Position numbers and translations under genes: made by a program
Assembly (NCBI GenBank): GCA_946481625.1
Contig: CAMLOZ010000208.1
Location: 1 to 6,654 of the forward strand
Reading direction: 5' to 3'
DNA length: 6,654 nt
Origin: an uncultured Haloferula sp.
GTDB lineage: Bacteria; Verrucomicrobiota; Verrucomicrobiae; Verrucomicrobiales; Akkermansiaceae
Shown: positions 1 to 3,923 of the stretch, one piece after another
How the letters are laid out: each line of letters starts with the position of its first letter
How positions within the stretch are numbered: position 1 is the first letter of the stretch
Notes under the pieces: model-generated
What the model was told of the DNA's origin: nothing
The model's input: only the letters and a program-made list of their open reading frames with translations
Database searches by the model: none

Positions 1-84
1 GGTCGTGTTGGAGTCGGTGACCGCGCGCCAGCGCAGCTGCAGCGACTGGCCCTCGAAGCCGTCGAGGTCGACGATCGAGTGGAT
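1..84 (-). other. Possible fragment of a secreted-protein beta-sandwich domain (incongruent left edge)
   Basis: Read on the minus strand with codons at 1-3, 4-6 and so on, this edge gives a protein-like sequence containing VDLDGFEGQSLQLRWRA followed by VTDSN. That is the typical strand pattern (DL..y.Gq...lRwr...Ds) of C-terminal beta-sandwich domains in secreted bacterial peptidases of the M6, M36 and subtilase type. The plus-strand reading of the same bases is a Ser/Arg/Cys-rich string with no signal peptide. Both frames share the same third-codon positions, so GC bias at the third position cannot choose between them. The minus frame stops looking meaningful somewhere around 85-105, where the cytochrome sequence begins to look genuine. 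It may be a coincidence, a chimeric contig end, or a real rearrangement. No start or stop codon for it lies in the window. Confidence 0.35.
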
Positions 85-991
85 CGGGCCGCTGGCCGGC
101 GTATGGCACCACGACAGCGCCCCGGCCCCGAAATACAACCCGGGCAAGGGCGAGGACGTGCCCGGCGAGGAAAAGCCCATCGCCGCCATCATCGCAGCCT
201 ACGCCGTCAGCTTCGGGCCCGGGCTCGCCTACACTTTCGACACCACCGAGTGCCGCCCCCTGTACGCCTGGCAGGGCGGCTTCCTCGACATGACCGCCTA
301 CTGGGGCGACCAGAAGCGGGGCTCGCGGGTTTCCTTCGACTACATCCCGCGTCTGGTAGGCACCCTGTTCTACAAGGCCGAGGGCAAGCATCCCCTCTCC
401 ATCGGGGGCAAGAGCGTGGATGACCTCGGCGGGCCTTCCTATGTGGGCTACAGTCTGGTCAAGGGCGTGCCCCGCTGGGAGTTCAAGGCGGGCGACCACA
501 CGGTCACGGTGATGATGACACCGTCTGCAAAGGAACTCTCCTACGAAGCCGAGGTCACCTGCGAGCCACCCGCACCGATCGCGTGGCGCGAAGGCGACTT
601 CGTGGCGGAAGGCAGCGGCAAGCTGAACTTCAGCTACAGCGGCAAGGCGCTGGGCACCTACCAGGGCTACAAGGTGAAGATCGACCTGCGGAAGCCCAAC
701 GTCCAGGCCGGCGAAACACTCTTCAACAACTACGGCTGCATCGGCTGCCATTCCCTGGATGGATCCAAGGGTCACGGCCCGTCCGTGGGCGGGCTCGCCG
801 ACCATATGGTGGAGCTGGAAGGCGCGGCTCCGGTGAAGGCCGACGGCGAATACCTGCTGGAGTCCATCAAGAACCCGAACGCGAAGATCGTGAAAGGCTA
901 TCCGCCGAACTACATGCCGCCCTTCGGACTGCCCGACGTCGAATACGATTCCCTGGTCCTCTTTATCCAGTCCCTTTCCAAACCCGAATGA
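2..991 (+). CDS. Monoheme cytochrome c with N-terminal beta-rich domain (5' partial)
   Basis: This is a probable periplasmic electron-transfer protein. Counting residues from the GTG at position 5, the C-terminal ~95 residues form a class I cytochrome c domain. The heme-binding motif is C245-I-G-C248-H249, followed by a Gly/Pro loop (HGPSVGGL). The probable distal ligand is M304 in NYMPPFG, and a helix ending SLSKPE closes the domain. The fold resembles the cytochrome c domain attached to some cytochrome oxidase subunit II proteins. Residues ~30-235 look like a beta-rich domain. Its stretch with YNPG, EDVPGEEKPI, a TFDTTECR segment and WQGGFLD recalls PVC-group proteins annotated DUF6797; this is from memory and not verified. 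The frame is open to the left edge and no signal peptide is visible. The first ~28 residues are rich in Ser and Arg and look like a shadow of minus-strand coding, so the true N-terminus is probably missing. The stop overlaps the next start as ATGA, implying translational coupling to the propeller gene. The heme domain is certain; the N-terminal name is tentative. Confidence 0.88.
   Translation, partial: VVLESVTARQRSCSDWPSKPSRSTIEWIGPLAGVWHHDSAPAPKYNPGKGEDVPGEEKPIAAIIAAYAVSFGPGLAYTFDTTECRPLYAWQGGFLDMTAYWGDQKRGSRVSFDYIPRLVGTLFYKAEGKHPLSIGGKSVDDLGGPSYVGYSLVKGVPRWEFKAGDHTVTVMMTPSAKELSYEAEVTCEPPAPIAWREGDFVAEGSGKLNFSYSGKALGTYQGYKVKIDLRKPNVQAGETLFNNYGCIGCHSLDGSKGHGPSVGGLADHMVELEGAAPVKADGEYLLESIKNPNAKIVKGYPPNYMPPFGLPDVEYDSLVLFIQSLSKPE
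988..991 (+). promoter_or_regulatory. ATGA stop/start overlap, cytochrome c to propeller gene
   Basis: The start ATG (988-990) of the propeller gene shares bases with the stop TGA (989-991) of the cytochrome gene. The upstream bases (tccctttccaaacccga) contain no Shine-Dalgarno match. Re-initiation by ribosomes finishing the cytochrome is therefore the likely mode of translation, and it implies one transcript and linked dosage of the two products. Confidence 0.75.
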
Positions 992-2502
992 ATTCCAAGA
1001 TCATGAACCGAACTTCGGGAAAGGCCCGGGTGGCGGGCGCGCTTCTGGCAATGACGGCACTCGTCGCGGCGGCGGACTTCGACGATTGCTACAAGGTGGA
1101 GGACATCAAGCTGCCGGAGGGCGTGCCGCCGGAAGTGGGCGGGATCGACTTCGGCCCCGATGGTACGCTCTGGGTCGTACTTCGCCGTGGCGACGTGGTC
1201 CGGGCCAAGCCCACCGGGGACGCCAAGGGCTTCCAATGGGAACTCTTCGCCAGCGGCTTCCACAACGGCTGCGGGATCGACGTGGTCACGCCCTCGAAGA
1301 TCCGCATCACGCAGATGGCGGAGATGACCGAGGTGGAGGACACCGACAAGGACGGCAAGGCGGACCGCTTCACGCGCTTCGCCGCGGGCTGGGGCCTCAG
1401 CGGAAACTACCATGAAACCAACACCCTCGCCAAAGACGGGAAGGGTGGCTACTACATCTCGGTGGGAACGGCCTCGCACGCCGGGCCGACCTTCCAGCAC
1501 GTGCTGGGCGAGTATTCCGCCGCCGGACGACGCGGGCGGAACTACTCCTCCGTGAAGTGGAAGGGCTGGATCCTGCACACCGACGCGAAGGGAACGGTGA
1601 CACCGGTAGCCAGCGGCTTCCGCATGGCGAACGGGATTTACCAAGACCCCGACGGCAACCTGTGGGCAGGCGACAACCAGGGCGACTGGAAGGCGATCAC
1701 CCCGCTCTATCATGTCGAGAAGGGCAACTTCTACGGCCATCCCAGCAGTCTTGTCTGGGACGAAGCTTGGAAGGGCAAGGACCCTCTCGCCACCTACCGC
1801 AAGGATCTCGACGCTTACAACAAGCACCGCACCAAGGCGGCAGTGGAGCTACCGAACAAGGAGATCAACCGCTCCGCCGGGGAACCGATGGAGCTTCCGC
1901 GCAACGGTTCCTTCGGCCCCTTCGCCGGCCAGTTGCTCGTGCCCGACAACAACGGGGAGCGCATCTCCCGCGTGATGCTGGAGAAAGTGAACGGGAAGTT
2001 CCAAGGCGCGGTGACCCAATTCATTCAGAATCACGGCCTGCGCTCCGGCAACCACCGCCTCCGCTTTTCGGCGGACGGGAAGGAACTGTATGTAGGCCAG
2101 ACGGTCCGCGGCTGGGGAACTCCGGCCGAAGGCCTGCAACGGATCACCTGGAAGGGCGGCGTACCCTTCGATATCGAGAGCTTCAAGATCACGAAGAAAG
2201 GCTTCACCGTCACCTTCACCAAGGACATCCCGGACAAGCTGAAGGAGAAAAAGGCGTGGGATTTCTCCTCCTTCACGGTGCAGCCGAAGTGGACCTACGG
2301 CAGCGACCCGGAGAACGAGCGCGAGCACGACGTGAAGGAGTTCAAACTCAAGGGCAAGCGCACGGTGGAAGTGGAGCTGGAAAGCTTCTCCGCGGGGAAG
2401 ATCTACAAGCTGGAACTACCGAAGGACCTGAAGTCCGCGGACGACAAGTCACCGCTGCAAAACCGGCTGGCCTTCTACACCGCGAACGAACTGCCGAAGT
2501 AA
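988..2502 (+). CDS. Secreted beta-propeller protein, glucose/sorbosone dehydrogenase-like (PVC type)
   Basis: This complete 504-residue protein is probably a periplasmic oxidoreductase or sugar-binding propeller. It starts with a signal peptide: a basic n-region (K4, R8, K12, R14), a hydrophobic core at ~15-28, and an AAA|D cleavage site near A29/D30. Residues ~50-385 show propeller blades with repeated dG.lWv / G.D/N signatures. Among them are FGPDGTLWVV, an EF-hand-like loop at 118-126 (D118, D120, D122, G123, D126), a SGFRMANGIYQDPDG blade, DNQGDW at 229-234 and GNFYGHPSSLVWD. The family is related to soluble PQQ/sorbosone dehydrogenases and is abundant in planctomycetes and verrucomicrobia. 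Residues ~390-504 form a separate beta domain with many lysines. There is no CxxCH, so it carries no heme; the coupled upstream cytochrome c is the natural electron acceptor (inference). ATG 988 overlaps the preceding TGA; an alternative ATG lies at 1003. Neither has a clear ribosome binding site, which fits coupled translation. Cofactor and substrate cannot be read from the sequence. Confidence 0.9.
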   Translation: MNSKIMNRTSGKARVAGALLAMTALVAAADFDDCYKVEDIKLPEGVPPEVGGIDFGPDGTLWVVLRRGDVVRAKPTGDAKGFQWELFASGFHNGCGIDVVTPSKIRITQMAEMTEVEDTDKDGKADRFTRFAAGWGLSGNYHETNTLAKDGKGGYYISVGTASHAGPTFQHVLGEYSAAGRRGRNYSSVKWKGWILHTDAKGTVTPVASGFRMANGIYQDPDGNLWAGDNQGDWKAITPLYHVEKGNFYGHPSSLVWDEAWKGKDPLATYRKDLDAYNKHRTKAAVELPNKEINRSAGEPMELPRNGSFGPFAGQLLVPDNNGERISRVMLEKVNGKFQGAVTQFIQNHGLRSGNHRLRFSADGKELYVGQTVRGWGTPAEGLQRITWKGGVPFDIESFKITKKGFTVTFTKDIPDKLKEKKAWDFSSFTVQPKWTYGSDPENEREHDVKEFKLKGKRTVEVELESFSAGKIYKLELPKDLKSADDKSPLQNRLAFYTANELPK

Positions 2503-2512
2503 GGATGCGCTC

Positions 2513-3151
2513 TCAGCGGGTGCCGGAAAGCCGGATCGTCACGGGAAACCGGGGCCGTTCCTCGTGATTCAGGCCCGTTTCGGTCGAGGCCCCGCCCCAC
2601 TCCCGCCAACTCGCGTAGATCGAGTGCTTCTCTCCCCCGACCAGCTTGACCCCCTGCAGCCAGAAGCTTCCATCCGGCTCCGTTTTTCCGGCCAAGGACG
2701 GAGGGGCGCTGCCGTGAGCCACCCAGATTTCCGCGCCGGACGCCGGGGTTCCGTCCTCTTTCAGGACATGAACCATCCCGCCCGAGGCAAGGACCGGACC
2801 CGGTGGCGGGAAGAAAAAAAGCGAGTTCACGAGCGCCAGCAACAGGGGGAACAAACCCAGTCCAAGCGCGGGCCCGCGGCTACGATTGCGAGGGACCATG
2901 AGGATGGCCACGAGTGCCAACAGAGGCGGTGCCCAGAAGACCCGGAAGAACGGGTGGTTGTTAGGACCGAACAACTCCGGGTTCAGCGCCGAGGACATGC
3001 CCGCCATGAGCATTACAAAAAGATCCACCACGATCAGCGGGAGAGACACCACCGCCGCCACCGTCCCGAGAACGATCGCGAACCAGAAGCGCACCGAGGA
3101 AGAGATGCCGCCCGAACGCGGGGAAGAAGTTGAAGCCGGATCTGAACTCAC
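2513..3151 (-). CDS. Membrane protein with three TM helices and a C-terminal carboxypeptidase-regulatory-like domain
   Basis: I do not recognise this 212-residue protein as a named family. Three hydrophobic segments lie at about residues 22-50, 68-86 and 95-115. They are followed by a proline-rich turn (FFFPPPGP). An Ig-like or carboxypeptidase-regulatory-like domain covers ~121-210, with the signatures GGMVHVLKEDGTPASGAEIWV and, after TEPDGSFWL, a closing FPVTIRL strand. This kind of domain is usually extracytoplasmic and adhesive or structural. With three helices the N-terminus would be cytoplasmic and the domain outside (inference). The start is GTG at 3149-3151: an in-frame TAA lies 21 bases upstream and no ATG falls between. 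No Shine-Dalgarno sequence precedes it, and a second in-frame GTG near 3094 is possible. It lies downstream of the response regulator on the same strand, 145 bases away, so it may be read through from that operon or have its own promoter. Its stop is 10 bases from the convergent propeller gene's stop. Confidence 0.78.
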   Translation of the reverse strand: MSSDPASTSSPRSGGISSSVRFWFAIVLGTVAAVVSLPLIVVDLFVMLMAGMSSALNPELFGPNNHPFFRVFWAPPLLALVAILMVPRNRSRGPALGLGLFPLLLALVNSLFFFPPPGPVLASGGMVHVLKEDGTPASGAEIWVAHGSAPPSLAGKTEPDGSFWLQGVKLVGGEKHSIYASWREWGGASTETGLNHEERPRFPVTIRLSGTR

Positions 3152-3296
3152 GGGAAGGAGGACCTGCTGTTAGCTTGGCATAACTCTTCAACCCAGGAAA
3201 CCCCTTATTCCGGCTCCGCCGCGCCGCACCCTGGCGAAGCTCTCCCGCTCCCGATTTCCACGCGCCTCCGCGCGGAAAACCCATCCTCCAAGCGCC
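3152..3296. other. Intergenic region between the response regulator and the membrane protein gene
   Basis: This is the only sizeable non-coding gap in the window. Apart from the hairpin at 3255-3278 and a small CGGC/GCCG inverted repeat around 3211-3221, I see no repeat, operator or convincing promoter. On the minus strand a TTGAAG (about 3187-3192) could be a -35-like element, but no -10 hexamer lies at the right distance. AAGGAGG at 3155-3161 is on the plus strand and does not serve the minus-strand gene. Confidence 0.6.
3255..3278 (-). terminator. Short hairpin after the response regulator; weak terminator candidate
   Basis: On the minus strand, beginning 18 bases after the response-regulator stop, TTTCCGCGC pairs with GCGCGTGGAAA around a GGAG loop, with a two-base bulge. 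The stem is GC-rich at the top and A/T at the base. No run of T follows, so it is not a classic intrinsic terminator. It could be an attenuating or mRNA-end-stabilising structure, or chance in GC-rich DNA. Confidence 0.25.
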
Positions 3297-3923
3297 TCAC
3301 TTGGGCCCGCGCAGCTTCAGCGCGGCCTCGGTGCGGGTGCGCACGTGCAGCTTCGCGTAGATCCGCTTGAGGTGCCACCGGATCGCCTCCACCGAGACTC
3401 CGAGGCGCTCGGCGATCTCCTTGTTGATGAAGCCGTTCGCGACCAGTTCGAGTACCTCGCGTTCACGCGCGGTGAGGTTCTCCACCTCAGCCGCCGTGGT
3501 CGATTGCTCGCGGAAATGGTGGATCACCTTGCGGGCGATCTCCCCGCTCATCGGCGCCCCGCCCTGCTGGACATCGCGGATGGCGGCCAGCACCTGGTCC
3601 GGTGCCGAGCGCTTCAGGAGGTAACCGGAGGCACCGTTGCGCAGCGCGCTGAAGATGCGGTCCGGGTCTTCATAGACGGTCACCATGATGATCTGGACTT
3701 CCGGCAGCAGCTTCTTCAAGCGGCCGGCGCACTCGATGCCCGACATGCCCGGAAGCTGGATGTCCATGAGCACCACCTCCGGCGCGTGCTTCGGCAACTG
3801 GGCAAGGGCCTTCTCCGCCGTGTCGCAGGAGCACACGCAGCGGAAATCCGGCGAGAGATCGATGATGGTGGCCAGTCCCTCGCGGGTGGTTTTGCTGTCT
3901 TCGACGATTCCGACTTTGGTCAT
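3297..3923 (-). CDS. NarL/LuxR-family response regulator
   Basis: This complete 208-residue two-component response regulator is a DNA-binding transcription factor controlled by phosphorylation. The receiver domain (residues ~1-120) has the full active site: acidic pair E8/D9, phosphoacceptor D54 in VLMDIQLPGMSG, T82 and K104 in GYLLKRS. A short linker leads to a LuxR-type helix-turn-helix at ~148-208, with LTAREREVLELVANG, NKEIAERLGVS and the recognition helix VEAIRWHLKRIYAKLHV ending in a TRTEA motif. Length and layout are typical of the NarL/FixJ group. The start ATG overlaps the stop of the kinase gene as ATGA and has an AAGGAG Shine-Dalgarno sequence at ideal spacing. The adjacent HisKA_3 kinase is therefore almost certainly its cognate partner; this kinase class normally pairs with NarL-type regulators. 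Its target genes are not shown by the sequence; the membrane protein downstream and the convergent cytochrome operon are candidates. Confidence 0.96.
   Translation of the reverse strand: MTKVGIVEDSKTTREGLATIIDLSPDFRCVCSCDTAEKALAQLPKHAPEVVLMDIQLPGMSGIECAGRLKKLLPEVQIIMVTVYEDPDRIFSALRNGASGYLLKRSAPDQVLAAIRDVQQGGAPMSGEIARKVIHHFREQSTTAAEVENLTAREREVLELVANGFINKEIAERLGVSVEAIRWHLKRIYAKLHVRTRTEAALKLRGPK
3920..3923 (-). promoter_or_regulatory. ATGA stop/start overlap, kinase to response regulator
   Basis: On the minus strand the kinase stop TGA (3922-3920) lies inside the ATGA formed with the response-regulator start ATG (3923-3921). This shows a shared transcript and translational coupling of the sensor and its regulator. 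Confidence 0.8.

Noticed and set aside
583..987. Extension of the propeller frame upstream of 988, since it stays open to 583
   Set aside because: That part overlaps the cytochrome's heme domain in another frame and reads as Arg/Gln-rich shadow. The signal peptide begins just after ATG 988.
988..1095. The propeller as a lipoprotein, because of Cys34 shortly after the signal peptide
   Set aside because: The residues before the cysteine (FDDC) do not form a lipobox, while AAA|D is a good signal peptidase I site.
910..1827. A 305-codon minus-strand open frame across the cytochrome end and the propeller
   Set aside because: It lies opposite clear signal-peptide and propeller motifs. Its composition (Val, Arg, Gly, Ala repeats) is shadow-like and it has no recognisable domain.
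2812..2819. A-rich run on the plus strand as a possible terminator or slippage tract
   Set aside because: It encodes the Phe-rich end of the third transmembrane helix of the minus-strand gene, and no hairpin sits next to it.
2564..3133. Plus-strand open frames opposite the membrane protein
   Set aside because: The minus strand shows three clean hydrophobic helices and an Ig-like domain; the plus readings are highly charged and low in hydrophobics.
3155..3161. AAGGAGG on the plus strand, a perfect Shine-Dalgarno match
   Set aside because: No ATG, GTG or TTG lies 5-10 bases downstream, and no plus-strand gene follows; it is incidental.
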